A DNA stretch of 64,000 bases. Source: Hofstenia miamia. Taxonomy: Eukaryota > Xenacoelomorpha > Acoela. Every line of letters begins with the position of its first letter. The first letter of the stretch is position 1. The notes under the pieces are model-generated. The model saw only the letters and a list, made by a program, of their open reading frames with translations. It did no database searches and was not told the DNA's origin. The DNA lies in the NCBI GenBank assembly GCA_004352715.1, contig SCFE01000012.1:3038374-3102373 (forward strand). The letters are read 5' to 3'. Shown piece by piece: positions 45,567-58,238 of this stretch. The position numbers and the translations under genes were made by a program.

Positions 45567-46566
45567 NNNNNNNNNNNNNNNNNNNNNNNNNNNNNNNNNN
45601 NNNNNNNNNNNNNNNNNNNNNNNNNNNNNNNNNNNNNNNNNNNNNNNNNNNNNNNNNNNNNNNNNNNNNNNNNNNNNNNNNNNNNNNNNNNNNNNNNNNN
45701 NNNNNNNNNNNNNNNNNNNNNNNNNNNNNNNNNNNNNNNNNNNNNNNNNNNNNNNNNNNNNNNNNNNNNNNNNNNNNNNNNNNNNNNNNNNNNNNNNNNN
45801 NNNNNNNNNNNNNNNNNNNNNNNNNNNNNNNNNNNNNNNNNNNNNNNNNNNNNNNNNNNNNNNNNNNNNNNNNNNNNNNNNNNNNNNNNNNNNNNNNNNN
45901 NNNNNNNNNNNNNNNNNNNNNNNNNNNNNNNNNNNNNNNNNNNNNNNNNNNNNNNNNNNNNNNNNNNNNNNNNNNNNNNNNNNNNNNNNNNNNNNNNNNN
46001 NNNNNNNNNNNNNNNNNNNNNNNNNNNNNNNNNNNNNNNNNNNNNNNNNNNNNNNNNNNNNNNNNNNNNNNNNNNNNNNNNNNNNNNNNNNNNNNNNNNN
46101 NNNNNNNNNNNNNNNNNNNNNNNNNNNNNNNNNNNNNNNNNNNNNNNNNNNNNNNNNNNNNNNNNNNNNNNNNNNNNNNNNNNNNNNNNNNNNNNNNNNN
46201 NNNNNNNNNNNNNNNNNNNNNNNNNNNNNNNNNNNNNNNNNNNNNNNNNNNNNNNNNNNNNNNNNNNNNNNNNNNNNNNNNNNNNNNNNNNNNNNNNNNN
46301 NNNNNNNNNNNNNNNNNNNNNNNNNNNNNNNNNNNNNNNNNNNNNNNNNNNNNNNNNNNNNNNNNNNNNNNNNNNNNNNNNNNNNNNNNNNNNNNNNNNN
46401 NNNNNNNNNNNNNNNNNNNNNNNNNNNNNNNNNNNNNNNNNNNNNNNNNNNNNNNNNNNNNNNNNNNNNNNNNNNNNNNNNNNNNNNNNNNNNNNNNNNN
46501 NNNNNNNNNNNNNNNNNNNNNNNNNNNNNNNNNNNNNNNNNNNNNNNNNNNNNNNNNNNNNNNNNN
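45567..46566. other. Assembly gap (exactly 1000 N)
   Basis: Placeholder-sized gap that truncates the GC-rich island. Confidence 0.98.
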
Positions 46567-46722
46567 ATTGTCCATGCTACGTATTTTTATTTTCCTTTAA
46601 GGTGTTTGCTTGTAAGATAGTTATTTACCGCATTTGTCATACTAACAATGATTTTTAGCGTTAGATTTTTCAGATATTTCAAAGCTTAGTATACTAAATT
46701 TATATATTATAATTAATATATA

Positions 46723-46760
<38 letters not shown>

Positions 46761-46763
<3 letters not shown>

Positions 46764-47915
46764 CCGCTGTCAAAAGTTTGCGATCACAAACAGCAAATAA
46801 CGTAGCAGAATAGTAACGAAAACTGTCATAACAACTAAAAATATTTTCAGTATCTTGTTGTGCCACCTTTGTTTTGATTACGGCCTGCAATCGCTGCGGC
46901 ATATAAGGAACCAATTTTTTACAATATTCAACACTGACCTCGGATGACCAAACCTCTTTGATTGCTTGGCACAACAAGTTGTAGGAAGTTGGACTCTTGT
47001 TGGAAACCTTTTCATTTATCACCACCCAGCAATTTTCAATAACATTGAGATATGGTGATGAGCCAGGCCATGATTCAAGCAGACTAAAGGGTTGTTTGTC
47101 AAACCAGTCCTTGAGACACTTGGTGGTATGACAGGGAGCTCCATCGTGTTGAAACATGGAAGTCTGATGGCGTAGCATCCAGCCAGGAAGCGTTTTGGTG
47201 AGCAAATCTAGATATCGCGTGGCATTCATGGTGGTTTTGGAACTGTGAGATGGTCGATTCGTCGTTAAACATTAATTTTTCCCAGTCTGCGGTGGTCCAA
47301 TCGGCGTAATGCAACGTGAAGGCGAGTCTATCGGCAATATTCTTCTTTGAAAGTCTTGGATTGCGAGCTGCTTTATATGATTTCAAGCCCAAAGCTTTCT
47401 GCAAACGTCGGCGAATTGTTCTGGCACTTGGTCGACCACCTAAACTTGCACTGATCGACACACTGGAAACGGTTGGGTGAATCAAAACGACGCGTCGAAT
47501 GATCAGATCAGTCCTCTTCGTGGTTGCATGTGGCCGCTCAGATCGAGTCCGGCTCTGATATGGTTGCATTTCTCTCATTCTGTGGATGGTCGCAGATACT
47601 GTAGATTGCGCAATGCCAGGCATGGTTGCTATAGCACGTTAAGACAAGTTTTTGTTGCTGAGCATCTCGATTTGAGATCGCTGTTTGCTTGTTAATTCTC
47701 GTTTTCTGCCCATTATTGGCTAAAAGTGTATCACAAAATAGACAAACGCACCACCATACCTCATATATATAGTAGATGCATATTCAATGCTTAATTACGT
47801 GATTGGTTGAATAGAATAAATCCGCTATACATGGATATGCGGACGCCCTCGTAGTACACATGCACACACACATTTTGCAGATTTTGTAGCGTGATCGTAA
47901 ACTTTTGACTGCGGG
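46761..47915 (-). mobile_element. Tc1-family transposon with internally deleted transposase
   Basis: Inverted ends CCCGCTGTCAAAAGTTTGCG (46763 onward) and mirror CCCGCAGTCAAAAGTTTACG (ending 47915) share about 27 bp with two mismatches. Both ends lie in TA-rich sequence, the Tc1/mariner target. The only gene inside is a broken transposase on the minus strand. At about 1155 bp the element is shorter than a complete Tc1 by roughly the size of the missing transposase segment. Confidence 0.85.
46790..47713 (-). pseudogene. Tc1-like transposase, internally deleted
   Basis: The start MGRKRELTSKQRSQIEML at 47713 opens the paired helix-turn-helix DNA-binding region. An in-frame TAA at 47639-47641 interrupts it after NKNLS. 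The second HTH (ARTIRRRLQKALGLKSYKA) and the first catalytic aspartate (FNDEST) follow. The coding sequence then jumps, out of frame, to NATRYLDLLTKTLPGW: several tens of codons between the first and second catalytic residues are missing. The second Asp (HDGAPCHTTK) and final Glu (YLNVIENCW) remain. The last frame runs without a stop through the terminal repeat into TA repeats. It cannot make active transposase. Confidence 0.85.
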
Positions 47916-47924
47916 TATATATAC

Positions 47925-49240
47925 ATATATAATATAAGATAAGATAAGAGATTCTATATTCAGATAAATGTTTACAATTCAATAACTGATAATTTATCTG
48001 AATAGCGTCATAAATTACAAAAAGTAACCAATCTACAAATCAACATACATTACAAAAAGTAACAATTCTTACAGGCTATGGATGAATTACTTTATATTGC
48101 TATTTTAATGACGAGTTATCGTATAGTCATTGTTGTAAAATTTAAATCCTAACCATGATGTACCTAAAATATATTTTTGCTTAAGGAAGATTTTTAAACG
48201 CTTTTTAAAAGTTTCAATTTTTCAATGCTTTTAATTTCTTTAGGTAGCGAATTCCAGGTTCGAATTGCGACATTAATGAAAGATTTCTTCAAAACTTAAC
48301 ACACGTAAAAATTTTAGATCTTGAATTCTGTTTATGCGCAAATACCGGGAATTTAATTGAATTATAAGGCGGTAGGTTTTTTACTAATTTGAAAAATGTT
48401 AGTAAGGTATTGTAAATGACGAGTTGTTTTGGAAAGAGAATTGACCTAGAAATGTAATGTTTAGTTTTCGATGAATTTTTTGCTGAGATATTCAGTGCCC
48501 ATTTTAATTGAATGTCAAGTTTTCTATAAAGCACATCACTTAGATCAGTAAATAAAATATTTGCATAATTAAGGTGGCTCATGATTAAATCATGGAAGAA
48601 TTGAATAATTGCACAAGGTGGTAACTGCTTAACTACTAGTGTCATACTTTTTATACCTATAGCTAGTTTTCTAACTGTTATGTTAATGTGAGTGTTGAAC
48701 TTTAACTTTGAGTCAATGGTTACGCCTAAGTACTTGAAAGTGTCTACAATAGGTACATTAACAGTATTAATTTTCAAAGTCATTTTGGAAACATCGTAGT
48801 TATTTTTATTGAGCTGCAAAATACAAAATTCCGTCTTAGCTTCATTAATTATCAACTTATGCATTGAAAAATATTTTGACAATTTGTTGCAATTGAATTC
48901 TATTGATTCCACTGCTGAGTGCATTGATGTATTATCGCTGAAGATGCAGGTGTCATCGGCATATTGAATTAGATTGCAATTGGTTATTGACTGCATGTCA
49001 TTTACATAAATACTAAAAAGAAGAGGACCTAGAATCGTTCCTTGAGGCACCCCATTGTAAACCGGAACCAATCAGAAAAAATATCGTTTAATTTAACTCT
49101 CTGGAATCTTTGGTTAAGGTAACTAGTTATCAATTGCTTACTATTACAAGAAAATCCTAAGTAAGATAGTTTTTCAATAAGTTTGTTGTGATTAATCAAA
49201 TCAAAGGCTTTTGAGAGATCTAAACAAGCTATAGCTACAA
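47925..49240 (-). pseudogene. CR1/Jockey-type LINE, 3' part of RT and tail
   Basis: Minus strand: LDLSKAFDLINHNKLIEKLSY, then a one-base shift near 49072, then GVPQGTILGPLLF, YADDTCIF (catalytic), INEAKTEFCIL and KYLGVTID. The 260-codon intact frame ends at 48289. After another shift the C-terminal FINVAIRTWNSLPKEIKS follows, typical of CR1/Jockey elements. The 3' end finishes in short CTTAT-type tandem units near 47935-47950, as CR1-like LINEs do. The endonuclease and 5' end are missing; AT-rich low-complexity sequence begins at about 49245. Confidence 0.85.
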
Positions 49241-49325
49241 ATTTAGTTTATAGCTACTAATTTATTTATAGCTACAAATTTATTAATATATATTATTAAT
49301 ATTATTAATATATTATTAATATATA

Positions 49326-49680
49326 TAATAGGATATCATTAAGATGCACAAATACAAAATTATTGTTCTGAAATACTGTATTCAAATTGCATTGGAATGT
49401 TTGAGCTATGTTTTTAAGTCCAAATCACATTCATATGAATTCATATAGTCCAAATAGTGTAATAATGGCAGTTTTGGGAATATCATCACATGCTACTGGT
49501 ATTTGATTGTAACCATGTTGTAAAATATTGTCTTTGCTGATAAAAGTGATGAAAAATCCTGAATGTGAGGGATTTGATAAGGATCAGGCACTGCTGCATC
49601 ATTTAGACACTGATAATCATTTTTTACTGTTATGTACAAACAGTTAGGTGCAAATTCATTTAATAAATATTTGGTTCAAA
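49326..49680 (-). pseudogene. Ty3/gypsy reverse transcriptase relic (minus strand)
   Basis: Minus-strand translation gives NDYQCLNDAAVPDPYQIPHI, GYNQIPVACDDIPKTAIIT, FGLYEF and FVFVHLNDIL. These correspond to the DYR-x-LN, GY-x-QI-P-x-KTAF, FGL and YLDDIL blocks of Ty3/gypsy RT. The catalytic box has HLND in place of YLDD, and two TGA codons lie in the FGL region. It is in the opposite orientation to the next element. Confidence 0.7.
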
Positions 49681-51029
49681 TAAATTTAAGCAAATGAAAT
49701 AAATTATAGTCATCATAATCTAAAGTTGTTAATCAGCATAGAATCAAATGACAATGAGTTACATTAGTACACAAACACAATCCTGTGATGGGGTACTCAT
49801 TTCTCTTCCTCTTTTCATGCAGAGGTCATCTTCATGAAATAATTCTTTGTCATGGAAGAAAGAGATGAAAACTATAATATTCTTAATGAAATCACTGTCT
49901 TAAAGCAATACAAACAAAAAATTATAAAAGAATGTAAGATGCTTCAAAAGTTCAAAAGAAGACCCAACAACTCTGAACAGAGTTTGAAGAAATTGAGAAC
50001 CAAAACAAGTAATTACACAATCAAATACAATTAACACAGCAAAAACATTACAAAATGCTTGAATAAAACCTGAACTTGCTAAAACAAGTCAAAGAATGTA
50101 ATGAGCAAAATATACAATTGACAAGCAACTTAATTTCTCAAGAAACAAAAAATCAACTATTTGAACAACAAGCAGAAACTACCAAAATGCATCTAAAAAA
50201 CTTAAAAACCATTGAATGAAATTTGCACACAATTCAAACTCCTCTTGTCATAAATGAATCCACTCTGATAATTCAAAAAACAAGACATTGAGAGAAACTA
50301 GACCTAACCAAAATTTACAAGCCTTCTCAATCTACACCAATTACCTTTAGTGAGCAGCCAACAAGCAGACAGTGCCCTTAAGCACTGATAAACAATCTGA
50401 TACTTAACAACCTTATTGACAAACTATATCAATAACAGGCTACAAGCTATTGAAAGCCCACAAAAAAATAAAAATTATTTTCAATCCAACCTACTACCAA
50501 TGGCAATGGATGGCATTTCTCTGGAAACACTTGGAAAAGACAACATAGCTGTTACTATCAATGTTATCATCATCCAAGTAATAGTAGACACTGGTTCATT
50601 GGTATCTATAATTGCAGACACCTGCACAAACTAAATTTTCCTTAATAGAAGTCACATCAATTCACACAACCATCATCTAATAAATGCCTCATGTGACCAC
50701 CTCAATACCAAAGGCCTAATCAATGAGCTCAAATTCATCATTGTGAAAAACAAATTTTGTCATGATACTTCAATAGTAGATATCCCAAACCATGCTTTAC
50801 CTTATGAAATGATATTGGGGAAAGACTTCCTCAAAAAATACCATTGTATATTTAACTTTATGAATAAGACACTAACAATTGATCCAATTAATTAAGACAT
50901 CACTACTCATTTACAAACAGTTTATCACCAACATATTACTTTATACCCAGTTGAAACCATTAAAACCAAACCATTCAGCTGGTGCTTCATAACCTTACAG
51001 TCAAAAAAACCAATAAACTTCAATATTGT

Positions 51030-52849
51030 AGCATAATCCATCATGTAAGCTGCTGGGAAACTAAGATCAAAAAGCAAAGAAGAAAGATGATTAAAAAATT
51101 AATTAATCAAATTAAGTGATGATATTTATTTAGAAATTATTTATAAATCAAGTATAAAATTGTACAAGCAACTACTTGCTGATCAATTAACTGGCAGAAA
51201 ACTGAGAGCAAAATCACTTCTTGTTATTTTTAGTCAACTAGGCAGCAGTGATTTTGAGAAAAGTTGAGAAGATCAAGAATCAAGAAATTTTGTTTTGAGA
51301 GATGAATCAAAAATTTTTTTGTTGAAATTGAAAATCAAGAAATTTTTTGAGAAATATCTTACAAGATTAGAAGCAATGTTAAATGGAACCCTGGTGACAA
51401 CAACAATAGCAAAAAGATAAATTAGCAATAGTGAAAAAAATCCATAGAAAGCAGCATCATTTATATTTTAGTGCACATTAATTTGCAAAAATTTAACAAT
51501 TTTAATATAAATAATTTAATAATTAATTAAATTAATGAACAAAAGTTGCATTCACAATAAGAAACTATGATGCAAAGATCAAATGACAGCATCAATTTGA
51601 GAAATTTTTCAAGATATTTTTCATTTCTTGATTCAAAATCAAAATGAGAATTGAGAATACCAATTTCAAGATCAATACAAAAATATACACTTCTTGAAAT
51701 CACTGCTAGGCAGAAGTGTTGGTTTGCTATAATTTGTTCCAATGTAAATTGTTCCTATTTGTCCCTTTAACGTAAATTTGTGGACATTTCATAATAATGC
51801 AAAATTAATAATTTGTGATAAATTTGATGTTGATGTTTCTGAGAAAATTGGTCTTGGAATTTAGATCAAGAAAAATCAATTTGAGAGTCAATACTGCTAA
51901 TTGAATCAAAGTTCTCTGTTAGCTGATTTAGATTTACAATGTTAGCAATCAAAAATAACAAGCAATGATTTAATTTAATTTATAATGCACTGAAAAGCTA
52001 CATTTCATAGTTATTCATTTTAATTTCAACAGAGTATCTTCTAATTGTTTTATTATGGAATTGAATTCAAGTTTTCTGTTTATGAATGAACACTACTACT
52101 TAAAGTATGTCTTGTAGAGTATTGTAAACCAATATTGACTATAACATTATTTCAATTTATTTGTGAATATGAATTTAAATAATTTTATCTTACATTTAAT
52201 GCAAACAAACAGTAATTATAAAAATATATTTACAGCATTTGTAACATCGGAATCATTTAATGTTTACAGAGATTTGGTAGGAGTCTGACCTACTATTTCC
52301 ATAAATAAGTATGCAATTTAATGCTAAATTAATCCTATTCTCAGAATCTTCAATTCAATATCTAATTTACCACATTGGTTAATTTTGCTTTAATATGAAA
52401 TGTCTACATATGCACATTAAAGGGACATTCTGGATAATTTTACATTGGAAATATCTACTTAGCCAAACATAGGATATACCTTAACTTTTTTAGATCTATA
52501 TTATTGATGATAAAGTGACAGATAATGAAACTATATTATGTTATTTAAATTTAAATGTAGGTTAGGAAGCTGCTATTTGTTCAATTAAATAACTTGAATG
52601 TCAATAGTTCATCAGTAATGGTAATGTTTGTTTGTTAACAAACAGCTAGTGACAAGTCAGGTTGCATGAAACTTATGTCAGTGTATTTATTTGAACTGAA
52701 GCACAACATCATACAATACAAAGAGATTGTAAGTTGAGTTGTGTCTGATCAAGAGTAAGCACCATCATAGGTTAAGATCAGAGATTCATTGAAGAACTTG
52801 GATTAGTGGATTCACTGCTGATAAAGTGAACAGCTTCAGGTGGATGTCC
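51030..52849. other. About 1.8-kb insert inside the gypsy relic, unidentified
   Basis: It lies between the protease and the RT linker, where gypsy elements have no such spacer. AACCCTGGTGACAACAAC near 51387 looks loosely like an LTR end plus primer binding site. No LTR pair or protein was found. Confidence 0.35.
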
Positions 52850-53850
52850 ACTAAACAGGGAAACTTAAGAGGAACAAAACTTTGCCTAAATAGTGATTGT
52901 TAAAATATCTGCAAATAAAAGTTAACAGAGGAAGATTATCAATTCATAAAGCAGTTGAGCGCAAATACATCCCTTCCCACCATATTGATGGAGAACCAAA
53001 GAATTAGATTTGGACAATCTGATATTGGACCTGGCAGGAGACACTATAATATTGTAATAAATAACCAAAAGGGCTTGAATGCAAAAAGAGTTGTAATCTT
53101 AGCTTCCCTCTTAAAAAGCTGTGACAACAAGGTCACCACAGCCATCTTGACTAAGAGTAAAAAACTAATTACCATCATGCCAGAGAACATCAAAATATTC
53201 ACATCACCAATCATTACTGTTGTCCAAAAAATAAACTGATACTATCACTAGAACTAGCAGATGTTGACACTGAAAATAATAATATTCCTACAGTTAACAA
53301 ACAAACTCATTCAAACCTAACAGCAGATGAAATCAAATAATTAAATCAANACTAAACAGGGAAACTTAAGAGGAACAAAACTTTGCCTAAATAGTGATTG
53401 TTAAAATATCTGCAAATAAAAGTTAACAGAGGAAGATTATCAATTCATAAAGCAGTTGAGCGCAAATACATCCCTTCCCACCATATTGATGGAGAACCAA
53501 AGAATTAGATTTGGACAATCTGATATTGGACCTGGCAGGAGACACTATAATATTGTAATAAATAACCAAAAGGGCTTGAATGCAAAAAGAGTTGTAATCT
53601 TAGCTTCCCTCTTAAAAAGCTGTGACAACAAGGTCACCACAGCCATCTTGACTAAGAGTAAAAAACTAATTACCATCATGCCAGAGAACATCAAAATATT
53701 AACATCACCAATCATTACTGTTGTCCAAAAAATAAACTTATACTATCACTAGAACTAGCAGATGTTGACACTGAAAATAATAATATTCCTACAGTTAACA
53801 AACAAACTCATTCAAACCTAACAGCAGATGAAATCAAATAATTAAATCAA
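52850..53850 (+). repeat. 500-bp tandem duplication with a single N at the joint
   Basis: 52850-53349 and 53351-53850 are nearly identical (two differences noticed) at an offset of 501, joined by one N at 53350. It covers the gypsy linker, so that region encodes the same about 94-codon frame twice. Allelic or overlap duplication in the assembly is likely. Confidence 0.85.
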
Positions 53851-54530
53851 ATATTGTGAAAACATTGCTCTGTCTTCAACTTTGAAACAATAAGCATAGG
53901 AAAGGCAATAAGAGAACAATGCATAGACACCATTCACAATATAACTATATGCCAACCAGTTCAACCTGATCCTGAACATTTGAAAGATCAGTATTTGAAC
54001 ATTTTCACTAATCTGATAAACAATGGAATAATTCAACCATCAAGAAGTCCATACACTTCACCAACAGTTTTCATGAAACAAAATGACAAATACTGCCTCT
54101 GTATAGATTTCCATAATTTAATGATATCATCGATGCATATCCTTTACCCTGCATTGACAAAATTTTTTACACTGCCTGCCAGAACTCCTACTTTACTACA
54201 CTCAATTTTTGTAAAGCCTACTGATAAGTACTAATGCACACAACAGACATTGAAAAAACAGCATGCATCATGCCCTACAGTATATTTGAATGGCTCTACA
54301 TTTACTTTGGCCTGTGTAATGGTGCCACCACTTTCCAGTGGTAAATTACAAAAGTCCTCCAAAACAATAAATAATTAGCTGTAGGCATCATGGCATACAT
54401 TGATGATATACTTGTAGCCTCAAAAACAACTAATGAACATATGAAAAAATTAGACAATATACTCAATCTATTAAAGACATCAGAATTATAAGTCAATGGC
54501 CAAAAATATAAGATCACATTTTGACTTTTT

Positions 54531-56328
54531 CATCTTCAATAATTCTCCCTAAATATCTACTTGTTGTTGCATAATCTTTTGACACTTAGAGCTGCTTTCT
54601 CTGGCATTTTCGAAATTTTATAAAGTTTTCTAAATGCTAAATTAACTTAGCAACTTAATAATAATTAATTTAAGAATGCATAATTAACTGACTTGTCTAT
54701 AACTTTCCCTCACCTTGTTTTCTTCATCTGCCTAGTTTGTAATGATGTAGTCCCTTTTTTTAGTGCTTTTTCCTATTTCACAATTCAGTTTTATTTCTTT
54801 TGAGTAGAATGGTGTGTTCATGCCATGCTTTCTGCTTTTACAGAATTAAGTTCTGTTTATCCTTGACATCAAAAGGTTTCAGATTAGTAGTATTTGTTAC
54901 AAACTAACTATACTTTTTTTGATCAAAATAATATTACACTTAACAAATAAGCTGAATCAATAATTCTTTGGGCAACATCAAAATATGCTTAAAGTATATT
55001 CCTTTTAACACAACTAAATTTTTCCTACACAATTGGGGTCACAAATTATTATATTTACATATGCAGTTCACTTACCTGTATTAGTAAACACTTGCTTTGA
55101 GTTATGAAAATGTTCAATTTCATGTTAGCTTACAGATATATAGGCCTGATTAAAGCCAAACAGTTGTGAAGAGATGAGATAGAAATTCACTAGTGAGTAA
55201 CAAGTCAAACTATCAAATTGTATATTAAGATTTTCTTTTCTTCAGTTTTGTAGTATCTGATATCATCAAGTACTTGATGCATTTCAGCCAGATGCATTAT
55301 TGTTGATATTATGGAGTCAAAAAGAGTTAGTATTGTAAGTGCACCACATCATATCAAAGTTATCAGTAAAATAGTTTTTATTAGACAAAACTGAAGTACT
55401 TAGCACATTGCTGGTCATCAGCCCATTCATATATATGTTCCTAAGTACATGCACTATAAACTTATTTTTCAGGACTTAGTGCACAAAGGGAATACCTCAG
55501 TATTCCAAGTGCTTCTGGATCATGTCAAAGCATCTTTATATATGATGGCTTTCTTAAGTGAACAACATGATATATTTGATAATTTTCAGTACTTATCTGA
55601 ATGTGAATTTTGACTGTTCCAAAACTTGAAAAATGAATAGTTAGAAGGCCAATTCCCTGATCCAATTGTGTATTTTAGATATTCAGGTAAGGAGAAACTT
55701 TTACTTATTTTAGTAATAGTTAAACTTACTTAGCAGTTTTTGGCTTTAACCTTAGTGAAGCTAAAAATGCTGTGAATAATTTAGTGATACTTATGAAAAT
55801 GCTACTAAAAATTTCTTCTAAAATATGGAGCTCCTTGTAAATACAGTTAATGAACCATTTTTTGTCTGTGACATCAGATTTTGATAATTGTAAATGGTTA
55901 CATAGCTAAGAATAAATTATTAAAATCCTGGCCTGAATTTCAATTTGGGTAATACTGCTTTAAACCAGTACAATGCTACATTGAATTGTGCACCAAAATC
56001 ATTAAGAAGTGTAATATTCAACAATCACAAAATGTTATTAAAATCATGTTTTAAGAATTTGTTCTTTTCTTAACATTCACAGTTGTTTGATTTGTATTGT
56101 AGTGTGCTTTGTACAATTCTATGCATTTTGATTGATGAGAATTTTGATGATGTAAACTGTGTTTTCTGGTGAAATAGCAAAAAATACAATTTGCTGTAGA
56201 TTGCTTGAAAATACACAGCAGCCATCCCCCAACCCAATTATCAATGAAACTTACCACTTATGAGCAAATTGACTCAGCTGAAAGGAAAGAGTTAACAAAG
56301 ATTAAAATATTTAGTTCATTATTATATA
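54531..56328. other. Intergenic stretch, no gene seen
   Basis: Beyond the RT no RNase H or integrase blocks were recognised; no other content is identified. Confidence 0.45.
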
Positions 56329-56743
56329 CAGGTTTTTGAGTTGAGTTTGAGTTATTTGGACTAAGTTTGAGTTTTTAAATTTCAAGTTTGACTTTTGAGT
56401 ATTTTTAAAGAAAATTAGAAGGTTTTGTTTTAATTCCAATTTTTTAGTGTAAAAAAACTTTTATTTTATAATAATTCTAATCTAAAAAAATAGTTATTTG
56501 CAATTGGTAAAGAAGTTGAAATTTAAAACAAGCTCACAAAATTTGATCAGAAAAGCTCAGAAGAGAAATCATCAAAACTTGAACTTAAACTCTATTGAAA
56601 ATCACTCTAAAATACCATAAAAATGATATTATTTTTATTTTTTGGAAAAATAACTTGATCAAGTTCAAAATTTTCATTAAAAACTCAAAATGTAAAAAAT
56701 CGAACTCTCTCTGAGTAACTCAAACTTGAAACAAAAACCCTTG
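56329..56743. mobile_element. hAT-like MITE with GAGTT-rich ends, older copy
   Basis: Starts CAGGTTTTTGAGTTGAGTTT and ends in a mirror (CAAACTTGAAACAAAAACCC). The inner block GCTCAGAAGAGAAATCATCA is shared with the neighbouring copy at 56858. The 8-bp flanks (ATTATATA / about GAGATATA) are diverged. Confidence 0.65.
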
Positions 56744-56857
56744 TGAGATATAGACAAAAAACCAATCCTTGTTTATATGAAGTACAAAATAATGGTTGGT
56801 ACTTGAAAGGAATACCGAATTTCTCAAAATGAATACCAAATATCTCAAAACAAATAC

Positions 56858-57201
56858 CAGGGTTTTTGAGTACTCAGAATGTTAAGAACTCGAACTCGAA
56901 TAAGCTCGCAAAACTCGATCGGAAAAACTCAGGAGAGAAATCATCAAAACTCGAACTCAAACTCGTTTGAAAATCCACTTGAAAACAGCTTAAAAATTAA
57001 ATTTCTTTCAATATCAATCACAAAAACTTTTTTTAGCTTAGAATTATTGTAAAATAAATGTTTTTTATTCTAAAAAACTCGGAATTAGAAAAAAAACTCA
57101 ATTGAACTCGGAATTTCATTTAAAAAATTACTCAAACTCAAACTCAAAATGTAAAAACTCGAACTCGGCCTGAGTAACTCGAACTCAACTCGAAAACCCT
57201 G
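56858..57201. mobile_element. hAT MITE with perfect 8-bp target duplication, 344 bp
   Basis: ACAAATAC occurs at 56850-56857 and 57202-57209. The ends are CAGGGTTTT...AAAACCCTG, with arms rich in CTCGAACTC/GAGTTCGAG repeats. It is inserted into a member of the repeat family that recurs at 63456. No coding capacity. Confidence 0.85.
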
Positions 57202-57205
57202 ACAA

Positions 57206-57742
57206 ATACCAAATATCTCAAAATGGATGCTGTTGTTGCTGAGCAGCAAAGGCTTTAGCCAATTAAATTGTTATAATATCATTTTTAAGGTAATGGTGTT
57301 TAGACACAGATTTTTTGATAGTGTGCTTTATATAGTTATACAGAATTTTGTTGCCCAAAAAATTTACAATAATAGATTTATTAAATGAAATAGCGAAATT
57401 ACATTTCCATGTTCATTGAGTTAAAACAGTTGCTTAAAAAGCTTTCTAATATTTGATGTACCATCAAGTTGCTGTCCCTTATGCACCCTTTTAATTCAGT
57501 ATGCGTCTTGAGGTATTTGGTATTTGTTTTGAGAAATGTCATATCCATTTAAAGTACCAAACCAAAAAACCACTATATTGTTTCTAACACATGGATGATT
57601 GCCTGAATTAATATAAACTTTTGTCTTTTTGGAACAATATCAAACTAATTCTGTATAAGGCTATTACTATGAAGAAAATTCATGTCCCTTCGACAACCGT
57701 ACTTGGCTTTTAAAGAGATAGATTGGCGATTTAGCGTACAAC
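57206..57742 (+). repeat. Dispersed repeat unit, copy 1
   Basis: About 530 bp matching 63456-63985 at an offset of 6250 with few changes. It begins ATACCAAATATCTCAAAATG and ends about GATAGATTGG. Sequence left of the hAT MITE (TGGTTGGTACTTGAAAGG near 56793) belongs to the same family. Confidence 0.85.
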
Positions 57743-57749
57743 CCGAAAG

Positions 57750-57930
57750 AAAAACGAATTGGTCGAAAACTTGTTTGTGCGAATTATTATTTAGGCGAAT
57801 AGTCCATTTTGTTGTAAAAAGCAGAGATTTCTAATCGAATGGCGAATATCGCTTAATTCGTTCGAATAATTAAATAATTTGCTATTTTTCTCACATATGA
57901 ATAGATTTATTTACTCGAATACGTACGAAT
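57750..57930. repeat. CGAAT-rich cluster
   Basis: Eight CGAAT motifs in about 165 bp, including ATCGAATGGCGAATATCGC. Similar motifs occur near 58710-58770 and 60290-60330, so they may be subterminal repeats of the element carrying the adjacent transposase relic. Confidence 0.5.
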
Positions 57931-58238
57931 TTGGATAATGTTTTTCAAATAACACTTAGATTATTTAAGTTTCCTTTGAAATTAAAATTCTACTTCATAT
58001 GATTGTACATATGAATTTTTACTATGGAAATGTATATAAAGGCTTGTAGGAATATGGGAAATTTTTATAAATTGGATCAATTCCAAGTTTAAAAAAATAT
58101 TTTTTAATATAATTTTTAAAATTTTAATATTAACGTTTTAAGCAGTTCATTAACATTATGACTATTAAAACATTAAAAAATTAAACAGGATTCTGGAACG
58201 AGTTACATTGAATAAGTGAAAAAAAACTCGAATTGTTC

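Larger units (their letters stand above)
49852..54530 (+). mobile_element. Ty3/gypsy relic (gag-like, protease, RT), interrupted
   Basis: The pieces run in gag-pol order. A lysine-rich coiled frame starts at the ATG (MEERDENYNILNEI). Retropepsin has VIVDTGSLVSIIA near 50600 and its C-terminal ALPYEMILGKDFLKKYH at about 50790-50850. About 2 kb of unrelated sequence (roughly 51030-52850) follows. Then comes a linker (KGLNAKRVVILASLLKSC) and RT from about 53830: NGIIQPSRSPYTSPTVFMK, CIDFHNL, EKTACIMP, FGLCNGATTFQW, AYIDDILVASKT. Stops and shifts abound. LTRs, RNase H and integrase were not recognised. Confidence 0.75.

Noticed and set aside
52955-53752. Two 94-98 codon frames as a host tandem gene pair
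   Set aside because: They are the gypsy linker before RT, duplicated across a single N; RT motifs follow in order.
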